From: Streptococcus thermophilus | Lineage (GTDB): Bacteria > Actinomycetota > Actinomycetes > Mycobacteriales > Mycobacteriaceae | DNA: 64,000 bases | Assembly: GCA_900618065.1 (NCBI GenBank) | Contig: UYIL01000003.1 | Span: 868,001 to 932,000, forward strand | Direction: 5' to 3' | In this document: positions 19,084 to 27,993 of the stretch, piece after piece | Numbering within the stretch: the stretch's first letter is position 1 | Layout: every line of letters begins with the position of its first letter | The notes under the pieces: generated by a model | The model's database searches: none | Told to the model about the DNA's origin: nothing | What the model saw: only the letters and a program-made list of their open reading frames with translations | Made by a program: the position numbers and the translations under genes

Positions 19084-19181
19084 CGCATTTTCGTGCCGTT
19101 GAAACCGGTTCTGCAAAAGCCCAGTTGGCGTGTGGCTAACGGGACCCCAGTTACTTGACGTGTGGACGGCACGAAAATGCG
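19084..19181. repeat. 16-bp perfect inverted repeat with 66-nt spacer
   Basis: CGCATTTTCGTGCCGT (19084-19099) is repeated in inverse at 19166-19181. The spacer holds no reading frame. It lies in the rpf1-cspB intergenic region about 95 bp before cspB. It could be a long hairpin RNA, a pair of protein sites or the ends of a small element; no flanking target duplication is seen. Confidence 0.75.
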
Positions 19182-19276
19182 GTTGCGGCACGGGGAATGA
19201 TTCGCCCTGCCGACGGGTTGTTCTAAGCCAGTAACTAAAATGGACAGCTCTAGTGATTAATGGTGGTGAATGACTG

Positions 19277-19660
19277 ATGCCAGTAGGAAAAGTGAAGTGG
19301 TTCGACTCGGAGAAGGGCTTCGGCTTCGTCTCCAACCCGGGGGATGAGGATGTCTACGTGGGCAAGAACGTGCTGCCCGACGGCGTTGAGGACCTGCACC
19401 CCGGTCAGCGCATTGAGTTCGATTTCGCAGCCGGTCGCCGTGGGCCGCAAGCACTGCGCGTGAAGCTTATCGACGCTCCCCGCCGCCGCGCCGTCAACCG
19501 CCGCAAACCCGAGGAACTCGCCAGCATGCTCGCCGATGTCATGTCGATGCTGGAAACCCAAATCCAACCCGCCCTGGACGCCGGCCGCTATCCAGACCGC
19601 AAGGAAGCCCGCCAGATCGCGGAGATCCTGCGCGCTGTGGCCAAAGAGCTCGACACCTAG
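19277..19660 (+). CDS. cspB: Cold-shock domain protein, extended (CspB type)
   Basis: This 127-residue protein has an N-terminal cold-shock domain (GKVKWFDSEKGFGFV, RNP1 at about residues 13-20). A C-terminal extension of about 60 residues is helical and charged (PEELASMLADVMSMLETQ). The second RNA-binding motif reads DVYVGKN where most cold-shock proteins have VFVHFS, so it lacks the usual Phe-His pair. The length and the tail match the CspB form of corynebacteria rather than the 67-residue CspA. It is probably an RNA/DNA-binding regulator. TAAAAT at 19236-19241 may be its -10. Confidence 0.85.
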   Translation: MPVGKVKWFDSEKGFGFVSNPGDEDVYVGKNVLPDGVEDLHPGQRIEFDFAAGRRGPQALRVKLIDAPRRRAVNRRKPEELASMLADVMSMLETQIQPALDAGRYPDRKEARQIAEILRAVAKELDT

Positions 19661-19680
19661 CCAGTCAACTAGCCAGCCAG

Positions 19681-20217
19681 CTAGGAGGCCTCGGTGGTGA
19701 AAGCCCACGTGACCACGACTGGGGTTTCTTCGCCCTGCTCGTCTGTACCGACCATGAGGGCGGAGACCTCGATCACGACGAGGTTAGCGTCCTCGGAGAC
19801 AACGGGGACATCTACTGCGTCGGCTTCCCCGGGGGTGAAGGTGCGCTCAGTGTTGGCGGCGGGGTCGTTGTAGATGCTCAGCAGCGACCACTGCAGCTGA
19901 GCGACATCGTTGGGCACCGTGACGCGGACGTGCTCGGTACCGGGCTCGACGGAGATCAGCTCCACGTTCCCCTCCGGGCATTCCGTCCCGAACTCGCAGA
20001 TGGAAAACGGTTGGGTGGAGACCTCGTCACCGGACTCGCCGGCACTTGCCGTGACCTCAATTTCCTGCGGCGGGGTGCCGGGCCGGTTGTTCTGCCACTC
20101 CATATAGAAATACAGCCCGGCCACGATGGCGACGATGGCCACTGCGATGACCGCCAGCATGGCGATGGACCGTTGGTCCCGTGCAGAACGCGTAGTGCGA
20201 GATTTCGTGCTGCCCAT
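19681..20217 (-). CDS. DUF2771-like membrane-anchored protein
   Basis: This 178-residue protein has one N-terminal membrane segment (about residues 18-38) and an exported domain with CEFGTECPEGNVELISV and a run of predicted beta strands. It resembles the DUF2771 family of Corynebacteriales, whose function is unknown. It lacks a lipobox; the first 17 residues are basic, giving an uncleaved anchor. It lies 18 nt downstream of the glutamine cyclotransferase-like gene on the same strand and is probably co-transcribed with it. Confidence 0.62.
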   Translation of the reverse strand: MGSTKSRTTRSARDQRSIAMLAVIAVAIVAIVAGLYFYMEWQNNRPGTPPQEIEVTASAGESGDEVSTQPFSICEFGTECPEGNVELISVEPGTEHVRVTVPNDVAQLQWSLLSIYNDPAANTERTFTPGEADAVDVPVVSEDANLVVIEVSALMVGTDEQGEETPVVVTWAFTTEAS

Positions 20218-20235
20218 GGTTGTGTAGTCTACGGT

Positions 20236-21051
20236 CTACTGGGGCACGAACTTCACGCGGTACAGGTCGGGCCAGCGCTTGCCGGACAGGAGAAACTCCT
20301 GCGTGCCGGGGATGCGGGCGATGCCGTTGAGTACGTGATTGGGGTCGGGGGTGGCGTTGTTGGGTAGGGAGGAAGCGTCGATAAGTGCGTCGACAGCTCC
20401 CGTGTCCGCGTTTATGCGCACGATATCCGTCGTTGTGAAAATGTTGGCGTAGACGTGGTCGCCGACGCACTCGAGCTCGTTGAGCCCGTCGACGGGCTGC
20501 CCGTCCATGGTCACGGTGAATCGCTCACGTTCAGTGAACGTGTCGGGGTCGATGCGGCGCAGTTGGTCGCTGCCGTCGCTGAAAATCACTTCGCCGGCGC
20601 TGTCGCGGTGGCAAATGCCCCAGCCCTCACCGTCGTAGGTCACACGGTCGATCTCATCGAGGGTCCCTGCGTCGCGTTTGATCGCGGTGCCGCTTTGCCA
20701 GGTGAGCTGCCACAGGTGATCGTGAACGCGCGTAATACCCTCACCGAAGAACTCTGGATCTAGGTCTTTGCTCGCCAGTTCTTCGCCCTCAAGGGTGGAG
20801 CGGTAGATCCGCGACTCGCCCTCCTGGCCGGTGGCCACGTACAAAGAGCCGTCGGAGGCGACCTCAAGCCCCTGGGTGAAACTGGTGTCATCGAAGTCGT
20901 AGCGCTCGAGGACCTCGACGGTGAGACGCTCGACCTCGTCTGGGTCCTTCTGCGAGCTCGTCGGGGCACACGCGGAAAGAGCGGCGGCACTTACCGCCGT
21001 CACAGACAGAGCGATCAGGGGGAGGCGGACACTAAACGGGGAGTGGACCAT
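20236..21051 (-). CDS. Glutaminyl-peptide cyclotransferase family lipoprotein
   Basis: This 271-residue exported lipoprotein has the lipobox LSAC (Cys about residue 27) and a five-bladed propeller of the plant/bacterial glutamine cyclotransferase type. Diagnostic segments are FTQGLEVASDGSLYVATGQ, FGEGITRVHDHLWQLTW, GEGWGICHRDS, LNELECVGDHVYANIF and HVLNGIARIPG. Such enzymes convert N-terminal Gln to pyroglutamate in exported proteins. The ATG at 21051 begins the signal peptide; the longer frame to 21096 adds a Cys-rich tail unlike the family. Confidence 0.84.
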   Translation of the reverse strand: MVHSPFSVRLPLIALSVTAVSAAALSACAPTSSQKDPDEVERLTVEVLERYDFDDTSFTQGLEVASDGSLYVATGQEGESRIYRSTLEGEELASKDLDPEFFGEGITRVHDHLWQLTWQSGTAIKRDAGTLDEIDRVTYDGEGWGICHRDSAGEVIFSDGSDQLRRIDPDTFTERERFTVTMDGQPVDGLNELECVGDHVYANIFTTTDIVRINADTGAVDALIDASSLPNNATPDPNHVLNGIARIPGTQEFLLSGKRWPDLYRVKFVPQ

Positions 21052-21089
21052 ACGGTCTATCCTGCAACACGGTGCGCAATAATAGACAC

Positions 21090-21818
21090 GTGCCACGAAG
21101 AAACTCGCGACGCCAGCAAACCGGACCGCTTCTCAGCGCTACCGCCGTAGACACCGCGCGGCAGGCCCTCGAAGAGCTTGACCAGGGGGAGGTCGGCGAC
21201 CACATCGGCATCCACGGCATGAGCGGCAACGTGGCGACGCACCGCTTCGAAGCTTCCGTGCCCGGTTACCCCGGCTGGGAGTGGAACGCGGTCGTGGCCT
21301 GTGCCGATGGCGCAGACTACGTGACCGTGAATGAGGTCGCCCTCGTGCCCGCCCCGACCGGTGACGCCTTGCAGGCTCCCGACTGGGTACCGTACAGCGA
21401 ACGCGTCCGGCCCGGCGACCTGCGCCCCGGCGACCTCATGGAGCCCGCGCCTGACGACGAGCGGCTTACCGGCGACTCTTTCGCCCCCGACGCCGTCACC
21501 TTCGCCGGCCGGGAAACCAACCAGTACCTGACTACCGCCGGGCTGCGTGCCGCAAAGGACCGGTGGCGCCGCGGCGACTACGGCCCCAACTCAGCCCACG
21601 CTTCACAGGCCGCTTTGCAGTGCCGGACCTGCGCGTTCTACATCCCGGCCGCCGAGCCCCTGGGTAAGAACTTCGGCATCTGCGCCAACGAATACTCCGC
21701 CGACGGGCACGTCGTCGCCGCCGTCTACGGCTGTGGTGCACACTCCGAAACCAAGGTGGCCTCCAACGAGTTCGACGGAGCCGAGGAGCTTTACGACGAT
21801 GAAAGCCCCGTCTTCTAG
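21090..21818 (+). CDS. DUF3027 family protein
   Basis: This soluble protein of about 242 residues matches the actinobacterial DUF3027 family. The N-terminal part is Arg-rich. The middle contains HRFEASVPGYPGWEWNAVVA and SERVRPGDLRPGDLM. The C-terminal part carries a four-Cys set (CRTCAFY, FGICANE, YGCGAHS) that could bind a metal. No function is established. I prefer the GTG at 21090, since AATAAT lies 7 nt before it like a leaderless -10; the GTG at 21072 is an alternative. Confidence 0.75.
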   Translation: MPRRNSRRQQTGPLLSATAVDTARQALEELDQGEVGDHIGIHGMSGNVATHRFEASVPGYPGWEWNAVVACADGADYVTVNEVALVPAPTGDALQAPDWVPYSERVRPGDLRPGDLMEPAPDDERLTGDSFAPDAVTFAGRETNQYLTTAGLRAAKDRWRRGDYGPNSAHASQAALQCRTCAFYIPAAEPLGKNFGICANEYSADGHVVAAVYGCGAHSETKVASNEFDGAEELYDDESPVF

Positions 21819-21937
21819 CCGCCGAGATCCCTCCCTCACACCCTTTAAGGGTCGCGCTCGTTTTGGAAAAACGCCCGTGTAGTGGGACGCTTATCGCGTC
21901 ATTTTCCGTTTACTTTTCATGAAAAGGGGACGCGCAC

Positions 21938-23467
21938 GTGAGCGATCATCCCGCATCGGCCGGATCCACCGTAGGGTCCACAGCTGGATCGACCAAGGTC
22001 ACACCTGACGAGAACACCAGCACCGAGACAACCCGTAGCGAACCGCAGTCCGGACTGGACCGGTTTTTCCACATTTCTGAGCGCGGTTCGAGCGTGGTCA
22101 CTGAGATCCGCGGCGGTGTAGTCACGTTCTTCGCGATGGCCTACATCGTGCTGCTCAACCCGCTGATCATCGGCACCGGTGAGGACGTCAACGGCACCGT
22201 CCTCGGCGTGCCGCAGGTGGCGGCGGCGACCGCCCTGGTCGCCGGTGTCATGTGCATCCTCTTCGGTGTCGTGGCGAATTACCCGTTCGGTATCGCGGCC
22301 GGTCTCGGCCTGAACACCCTTGTGGCCGTGACACTGGTCGGCACAGAGGGCCTGACCTGGGCGGAAGCGATGGGCCTGGTGGTCATTGACGGTATCGTCA
22401 TCGTGATCCTGGCCGTATCCGGTTTCCGTACTGCAGTCTTCCGCGCTATCCCGGCGTCGATGAAGGCGGCGATCGGTGTGGGCATCGGCCTGTTCATCGC
22501 CATGATCGGTTTCGTGGACGCCGGCTTCGTCCGCCGCATCCCCGATGCCGCGATGACCACGGTGCCGGTGCAGCTGGGCAACGGCGGCTCCATTGCCACT
22601 TGGCCGACGGTCGTGTTCATCCTCGGCCTGTTCATCTGCGGTTTTATGGTGACGCGCAAGATTCCGGGCGGGCTGTTCATCGGTATCGTCCTCAACACCA
22701 TCATCGCTTTGATCGTCGAGGCGGTTGTTGGCGCAGGTTCCTCTGCTGAGGACCCGTCCGGTTGGTCCCTGGCGGTGCCGTCCTTGCCAGAGTCCCTCGG
22801 TGGCCTGCCGGACCTGTCCATCGTGGGCAACATTGATCTCGTCGGCGCGTTCGCCCGCGTCGGCGGCATCACTGCGACCCTGCTGGTGTTCACCCTGGTC
22901 TTGGCGAACTTCTTCGACGCCATGGGCACCATGACCGCACTCGGTCGCCAGGCTGACCTCAACGATGAACGCGGTGAGCTGCCGAACATGAAGAAGGCCC
23001 TCGTGGTTGAGGGCTGCGGCGCCATCGCGGGTGGCCTTGGCTCGGCATCGTCGGCGACGGTCTACGTCGATTCCTCGGCAGGCATCGCGGACGGCGCACG
23101 CACCGGCCTGGCTAACATCGTCACCGGTCTACTGTTCTTGGCCGCCATGTTCTTCACCCCGCTCTACGAAATGGTGCCCATCGAGGCTGCCGCTCCGGTG
23201 CTGGTCATCGTCGGTGCGCTGATGATGATGCAAATCACCGAGATCGACTGGGACAAGTTCCACATCGCGCTGCCGTCCTTCCTGACCATCGTGGTCATGC
23301 CGTTCACGTACTCCATCGCTAACGGCATCGGCGTCGGCTTCATCGCCTTCACCCTCATGTCGCTCTTCGCCGGCAAGGCGCGCGAGATTCACTGGATCAT
23401 GTGGCTGATCTCGGCCCTGTTCGTGGTCTTCTTCACCATCGACCCGATCTTGGCGGCTCTTAGCTAA
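21938..23467 (+). CDS. NCS2-family purine permease
   Basis: This 509-residue polytopic membrane protein of the AzgA/PbuG-like branch of nucleobase transporters takes up adenine, guanine or hypoxanthine. Family landmarks are RGGVVTFFAMAYIVLLNPLI, GLGLNTLVAVTLVG, FDAMGTMTALGRQADL, and GGLGSASSATVYVDSSAGIA with the conserved Ser/Thr-rich loop. The first 45 residues are Ser/Thr-rich and presumably cytoplasmic. A start-to-stop junction with the RNA methyltransferase downstream makes one transcript likely. Confidence 0.87.
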   Translation: MSDHPASAGSTVGSTAGSTKVTPDENTSTETTRSEPQSGLDRFFHISERGSSVVTEIRGGVVTFFAMAYIVLLNPLIIGTGEDVNGTVLGVPQVAAATALVAGVMCILFGVVANYPFGIAAGLGLNTLVAVTLVGTEGLTWAEAMGLVVIDGIVIVILAVSGFRTAVFRAIPASMKAAIGVGIGLFIAMIGFVDAGFVRRIPDAAMTTVPVQLGNGGSIATWPTVVFILGLFICGFMVTRKIPGGLFIGIVLNTIIALIVEAVVGAGSSAEDPSGWSLAVPSLPESLGGLPDLSIVGNIDLVGAFARVGGITATLLVFTLVLANFFDAMGTMTALGRQADLNDERGELPNMKKALVVEGCGAIAGGLGSASSATVYVDSSAGIADGARTGLANIVTGLLFLAAMFFTPLYEMVPIEAAAPVLVIVGALMMMQITEIDWDKFHIALPSFLTIVVMPFTYSIANGIGVGFIAFTLMSLFAGKAREIHWIMWLISALFVVFFTIDPILAALS

Positions 23468-24289
23468 ATGGAACGCATCACCGACCCTGCCGACCCGCGT
23501 CTAGACGACGTCCGCGACCTGAAAAACACCGATAACTCCAAGCGTTACGTGTTCGGTGAGGGGCCGCTTGTGGCCGGCAGGGTCATTGATTCCCGCTTTC
23601 CGCTGCGCTGCGTCGTGGGCTTCGAGAAGAAGCTGGAGACGTTCTTCACCGAGCGCAAAGAGCAAGGCCTTCCGCCTATTGACGCACCCGTCTACGTTGT
23701 CACCCGCGAGCTCCTCGCGGACGTCGCCGGGTACGACATGCACCGGGGGTTGATTGCGGTGGCGGACAGGGCGGAGGAGACGTCGATAAGCGAGATGCTG
23801 AACGCGCGCACGCTGATCGTGCTGGAAGGCGTCGGGGACCACGAGAACATTGGCGCGATCTTCCGCAACGCCGCGGGCATGGATGTCGATGGTGTGCTGC
23901 TCGGCGCGGGGACGGCTGATCCGCTGTATCGCCGCAGCGTGCGCGTGTCGATGGGGCATGTGCTGCGCCTGCCGTTCGCGCATCTCGGTGGCACGTCGAC
24001 GACATGGCAGCGCTCGCTCGACCAGCTGCGTCAGGCAGGGTTCCGCTTAGTGTCGCTCACACCCGACTCGCGCGCGGTGCATCTCGCCGACGCGCTTATC
24101 GACGACACCGGCCACCCCTATAAGAAAGTCGCCCTCCTCGTCGGTGGCGAAGGACCTGGGCTGACTGAGCATGCAATGCGCGCAACCGATATCCGTGCAC
24201 GCATTCCAATGGCAGCGGGCACCGATTCACTGAACGTGGCCACCTCAGCCGCGATCGCGTTCTACGAACGGCAGCGGTCCCTGCGGTAG
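23468..24289 (+). CDS. SpoU/TrmH-family RNA 2'-O-methyltransferase
   Basis: This 273-residue enzyme transfers a methyl group from SAM to ribose 2'-OH in rRNA or tRNA. The three knot motifs are present: VLEGVGDHENIGAIFRNAAG (motif 1, Arg/Asn), LLVGGEGPGLTEHAM (motif 2) and IPMAAGTDSLNVATSAAIAF (motif 3). The N-terminal 100 residues form the substrate-binding domain seen in SpoU proteins. The ATG follows the permease stop directly. The target nucleotide cannot be deduced. Confidence 0.87.
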   Translation: MERITDPADPRLDDVRDLKNTDNSKRYVFGEGPLVAGRVIDSRFPLRCVVGFEKKLETFFTERKEQGLPPIDAPVYVVTRELLADVAGYDMHRGLIAVADRAEETSISEMLNARTLIVLEGVGDHENIGAIFRNAAGMDVDGVLLGAGTADPLYRRSVRVSMGHVLRLPFAHLGGTSTTWQRSLDQLRQAGFRLVSLTPDSRAVHLADALIDDTGHPYKKVALLVGGEGPGLTEHAMRATDIRARIPMAAGTDSLNVATSAAIAFYERQRSLR

Positions 24290-24358
24290 CTGGGGTAGCC
24301 GGCGTGCGGTGCCGTGCAGTGCATGCGGTTCCTGGCACCCCACTCGGTCCGCGCTTCC

Positions 24359-24443
24359 AGATCTAGTTTGCATCGTTACCGCGTGAACAAAATCTGACCT
24401 GGGGTTATGCGGGCGGAGGTGAAGCCCGATGTAAACGAGATCT
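24359..24443 (+). repeat. 85-bp dispersed palindromic element, copy A
   Basis: The element starts AGATCTAGTTTGCAT and ends GTAAACGAGATCT, with the shared core AATCTGACCTGG at offset 32. It lies between the convergent methyltransferase and DUF6928-like genes. Other copies: 32829, 38687 (diverged), 53142 and 54363. Confidence 0.8.
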
Positions 24444-24465
24444 GCCAACGACAGGCGCGGGCCGG

Positions 24466-25320
24466 CTAACCCCGGTCGGAGTGGCGCAGCTTCTCCTGCA
24501 CCGTCTCTTTGAAGTTGCGGAACCGGCGGGTCACCCCGCGGGAGATGCGGCGGGCGGCGGCTGCGGAGGCATCCGCGAACTCGGCGAACTCCGTGCCGCC
24601 GTCCTCCTCCTGCTCCTCGTAGTCGTCGTAGTCGTTCGCGGGTTGGGCGAACTTGGCGGCCACCTGGTTAACGTCCTTCGGCTCAGGGACGCGGGTAGCG
24701 ACTTTCGGCTCCGGTCGACCGTCGACCGCGTACGCGACGACGTTGACATCCGGTCCGTTCGGGGAAATATCCACACCCAACAGCTCACGCTGCGCGACCG
24801 TCACAAGGTCCGACGGTTCGAACGGGAGGGTGATGCCGCCAAGCTGCTCAGTCGTTTTGCCTGCCCAGAAGTCAGCCTCGAACCACTCGGGGATTCCGGT
24901 GTCTTCGACGAGCTCCGTACGCGTGCCGCACAGGGACCGCTTGATGGTGTCGCCGCTGAAGTGGGCGTAACCGGCATAACCGGCGCCGTCTGTGCCCGCC
25001 CCTTCAGCAAAAACAAACACGTCGGCCGCGGGCACGGCCCGGCGCAAATACGCTGGGATCTCGGAGAGTTTCGCGCACTGGGGGACAAACGTCTGCAACA
25101 CGGCCACGCCTGGGTAGCCGGCGATATAGAACTCGTCGCGTGATGCCTTCGAGGAACGGTTCAGGGGGAACTGGCCAATCGGTGTGATGGGCCACGTCGG
25201 GTTGAGCTGAGCGAGCAGTTTACGGCCGAAACCGCGGTCCGCTTTGGGCTCGGCGTTCAAGACTGCGGCTGGGTCAGCCGCGTTGACGTACCAGAATGTG
25301 ACCGCTGCGGGGTAACTCAT
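24466..25320 (-). CDS. DUF6928-like protein with acidic tail
   Basis: This 284-residue soluble protein has an N-terminal 190 residues resembling the actinobacterial DUF6928 family (EFYIAGYPGVAVLQTF; YAGYAHFSGDTIKRSLCG; WFEADFWAGK; LPFEPSDLVTVAQRELLGV). An acidic low-complexity segment (NDYDDYEEQEEDGG) and a basic C-terminal helix with RRISRGVTRRFRNFKETVQ follow. The C-terminal helix could bind membrane or nucleic acid. The function is unknown. It lies 10 nt past the sepH stop, so it is likely co-transcribed with sepH. Confidence 0.7.
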   Translation of the reverse strand: MSYPAAVTFWYVNAADPAAVLNAEPKADRGFGRKLLAQLNPTWPITPIGQFPLNRSSKASRDEFYIAGYPGVAVLQTFVPQCAKLSEIPAYLRRAVPAADVFVFAEGAGTDGAGYAGYAHFSGDTIKRSLCGTRTELVEDTGIPEWFEADFWAGKTTEQLGGITLPFEPSDLVTVAQRELLGVDISPNGPDVNVVAYAVDGRPEPKVATRVPEPKDVNQVAAKFAQPANDYDDYEEQEEDGGTEFAEFADASAAAARRISRGVTRRFRNFKETVQEKLRHSDRG

Positions 25321-25330
25321 CGACCATGAC

Positions 25331-26524
25331 CTACTTCGGTCGTTTCGTATTCGTCCGCACCCCTAGCAGCACATCCTCCCAGTGCGGGGTGACAGCCTTG
25401 CGGCGGCGCTTTTGCGGCTTGTCTTTCGGGTCCGGCTGCTGGAGGAACTCGCCCTCACTGAACAAGTTCGGCTGGGTGCGGCTGTTCGCGTTGTCAACCT
25501 CAGGGGCTTGCGTGTTGTGCTCGTCGTACTCGTTGTACACGTTGTATTCGTTGTGCGGCTGGGGGTTGTTGCGCGTGCTCAGGTTGTCCTGGTGGGGGTA
25601 CTCTCGGTAGTTCCGGGGGTCCACCGTGGGCTCCGTGAAGTCAGTAGGGGCGGAAAAGCCTGGGTGTCCCACAGAAGAAAGGGAGCGCACCGGCTGAGCA
25701 AAGGACGGGTCGATTAAGTCGGCTGCGACAGCATCGCGCGGTTCCGTTGTCACACCGTTGGCCATGGAGCGGCGGAAATACCACTCAGCCTGGTGCTCCT
25801 GCAGGCCAGCCTGCCAGGTCACCCGCACGACCCACGGTTCGCCGACCTCACGGACCGCATCCCAGGTGGCTTCAGCCAACGTGTGGCCGCGGGAGGCAAA
25901 TGTCAGCGCAAGCACCTCAAACAAAGTGTCCGACGCCGGGCCATCTTCACGGACCGGGTGGGACTGGCGGGCTGCTTCAGCGACCTGGGCGCGTTCGAGC
26001 AGTACCGGGTGCGCATAAGGTTCTACGCGGCTCATGGCCACGCCCATCTCCTCAGCGAGCTCCTCGGTCGTAGCTCCCGCCCGGATGCGCGCCTGAATTT
26101 CTTTCGGGCGCAGGGACAGGGGAGTGGCGAAGAGGGGATCCGGTTCGGCGGGCTCAGCGGGCTGAGCTGGCGCAATTGCTGGGATGGGCTTGGCTCGCTC
26201 GGTTTTATCTGTCCGCTCGGCAGGCTCCACAGATCCCGCTTCCGCATACTCGGCAAGGGAGTCAGCGGAGTATACGGTGAAGGTGGGGCGCGAGAACTCG
26301 GGTTCGGGGGTGGTAGCGGGCTCGTCGACAAGCTCTGCCTCGACCACCTCGTAGTTTTCGCTGTCAGCGTCGAAACCGCTGTCAAACCCCTCGGTCACTT
26401 TCTGGGTGGGGACGGTGGGCGGGATCAATTCCTCGCGCGGAATGCAGAACCGTTCCCCTTCCTGGGTGCGCAGCACCCACAGGGAATCTGTCGATTCTTC
26501 GGCGACAACGAAAAGCTCGCGCAT
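25331..26524 (-). CDS. sepH: Septation protein SepH
   Basis: This 397-residue actinobacterial cell-division protein contacts FtsZ. The N-terminal DUF3071 part starts MRELFVVAEESTDSLWVLRT. The helix-turn-helix-like segment is LSLRPKEIQARIRAGATTEE, followed by DTLFEVLALTFASRGHTLAE and VRVTWQAGLQEHQAEWYFRR. The region between residues 60 and 125 is Pro/Glu-rich and is an insertion relative to shorter homologues. The C-terminal third is disordered and Asn/Gln/Tyr-rich, ending in a basic RRRRKAVTPHWEDVLLGVR motif. It is upstream of the DUF6928-like gene in one minus-strand unit. Confidence 0.86.
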   Translation of the reverse strand: MRELFVVAEESTDSLWVLRTQEGERFCIPREELIPPTVPTQKVTEGFDSGFDADSENYEVVEAELVDEPATTPEPEFSRPTFTVYSADSLAEYAEAGSVEPAERTDKTERAKPIPAIAPAQPAEPAEPDPLFATPLSLRPKEIQARIRAGATTEELAEEMGVAMSRVEPYAHPVLLERAQVAEAARQSHPVREDGPASDTLFEVLALTFASRGHTLAEATWDAVREVGEPWVVRVTWQAGLQEHQAEWYFRRSMANGVTTEPRDAVAADLIDPSFAQPVRSLSSVGHPGFSAPTDFTEPTVDPRNYREYPHQDNLSTRNNPQPHNEYNVYNEYDEHNTQAPEVDNANSRTQPNLFSEGEFLQQPDPKDKPQKRRRKAVTPHWEDVLLGVRTNTKRPK

Positions 26525-26652
26525 CAGGTCTCCTTACACCGATGTCAATCAAGACACCAGCTTAACTGACACGCGAGCGGAAACTGTGGTACTGAACGCC
26601 GCCGGAGCGTTGCAAGAACGCCCGACGATTGCCGCTGCGACTACTTAGCTGA

Positions 26653-27780
26653 CTACTTGGCGCCCACGCCCTGTTCGAGCAAAAAGTCGATAGCGCCGGT
26701 CAACTTCTCCACGTCTGCAGTGTCCACAGCCGGGAACATGCCGATGCGCAGCTGGTTGCGGCCCAGCTTGCGGTACGGTTCGGTGTCAATGACACCGTTG
26801 GCGCGCAGGGCCTTAGCCAGCTCGGCAGCGTCGATAGACTCATCGAAGTCAATCGTGCCCACGACATAGGAGCGCTTCTCGGGCTCGGTCACGAACGGGG
26901 TCGCGTGCGCGTGGTTCTCGGCCCAGGCGTACAGGGCCTGAGAGTTGGCCCTGGTGCGCTCCACCATGCCGTCCAGGCCACCGTTGTCATTCATCCACTT
27001 CACCTGGTCGGCCATCATCAGCAGGGTGGCCACGGCCGGGGTGTTGTAGGTCTGGTTCTTGCGCGAGTTGTCCACGGCCGTCTGCAGGTCCAGGAAGGCC
27101 GGGATGAAACGGCCGGACTCCTTGATCTTCGCGATGCGCTCGATGGCGGCCGGGCTCATTGCTGCGAACCACAGGCCGCCGTCGGACGCGAAGCACTTCT
27201 GGGGGGAGAAGTAGTAGGCATCAGCGTTGGTCATGTCGACGGGGAGGCCGCCGGAGCCGGAAGTGGCGTCGATAAGCACCAGCGCGTCAGTGTTGGGGCG
27301 GGTGACGGGCACCATGGCGCCTGTCGACGTCTCGTTGTGCGCCCATGCGACAACATCGGCGTCAGTGCCGTCGAGCGCGGACGGGTCCGGAGCGCTGCCC
27401 GGCTCGGCCTCAATGACCGCCGGCTCCTCCAGCCACGGAGCCTGCTTGGACGCCTTCGCGAACTTCGACGAGAATTCGCCGTAGCTCAGGTGAGCGGACT
27501 TGTTCTCGATCAGGCCGAACGTCGCCGCATCCCAGAACGCGGTCGCGCCGCCGAGCGACAGCACGATTTCGTAGCCCTCCGGCAGGGAAAACAGCTGGGA
27601 TAGTCCCTCGCGCACCTCGCCGACAACGTCCTTTACGCCCGGCTGGCGGTGGGAGGTGCCAATGATGTGGGCGCCGTCCGAAATCGCATCGAGCTGGGAC
27701 TGCCGCACCTTAGAGGGGCCGCATCCAAAGCGGCCGTCCTCCGGCAAAAGGTCCGCGGGAAGTGCTGGGTAATCGGTCAT
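26653..27780 (-). CDS. serC: Phosphoserine aminotransferase
   Basis: This PLP enzyme of serine biosynthesis converts 3-phosphohydroxypyruvate to phosphoserine. The 375 residues start MTDYPALPADLLPEDGRFGC with AAAGGGG upstream. Diagnostic segments are GPSKVR, IGTSHRQPGVKDVVGEVR, SLGGATAFWDAATFGL, VLIDATSGSGGLPVD and the PLP-lysine region DAYYFSPQKCFASDGGLWFA. This is the actinobacterial-type SerC rather than the E. coli type. It is divergent from gltA; the 213-bp gap holds both promoters. Confidence 0.93.
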   Translation of the reverse strand: MTDYPALPADLLPEDGRFGCGPSKVRQSQLDAISDGAHIIGTSHRQPGVKDVVGEVREGLSQLFSLPEGYEIVLSLGGATAFWDAATFGLIENKSAHLSYGEFSSKFAKASKQAPWLEEPAVIEAEPGSAPDPSALDGTDADVVAWAHNETSTGAMVPVTRPNTDALVLIDATSGSGGLPVDMTNADAYYFSPQKCFASDGGLWFAAMSPAAIERIAKIKESGRFIPAFLDLQTAVDNSRKNQTYNTPAVATLLMMADQVKWMNDNGGLDGMVERTRANSQALYAWAENHAHATPFVTEPEKRSYVVGTIDFDESIDAAELAKALRANGVIDTEPYRKLGRNQLRIGMFPAVDTADVEKLTGAIDFLLEQGVGAK

Positions 27781-27855
27781 GGGTGCCCCTTTAAAATTCA
27801 AACTGGAAACTGCACCCACAACAATACTGTGGTGCGGTCTATCGAACCGAAACGG

Positions 27856-27871
27856 TGTCTGCATGGTCACA
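27856..27871. promoter_or_regulatory. Candidate GlxR site in the gltA promoter region
   Basis: TGTCTGCATGGTCACA agrees with the two half-sites of TGTGA-N6-TCACA at 8 of 10 positions; the right half is perfect. It lies about 125 bp before gltA. The gltA gene of C. glutamicum is a known GlxR target, so the placement is plausible, but binding is inferred. Confidence 0.4.
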
Positions 27872-27993
27872 TCTGCTGATAGAGTTGGCACATGTCAATT
27901 TCGGTGTGATCCGATGTGCGCCGTCTGTCGGGGACAACCTGCAGGCCAGCGCGGGGGCGCACCGCCCAACGACTCTCTTGAAAGGTTCGACAC

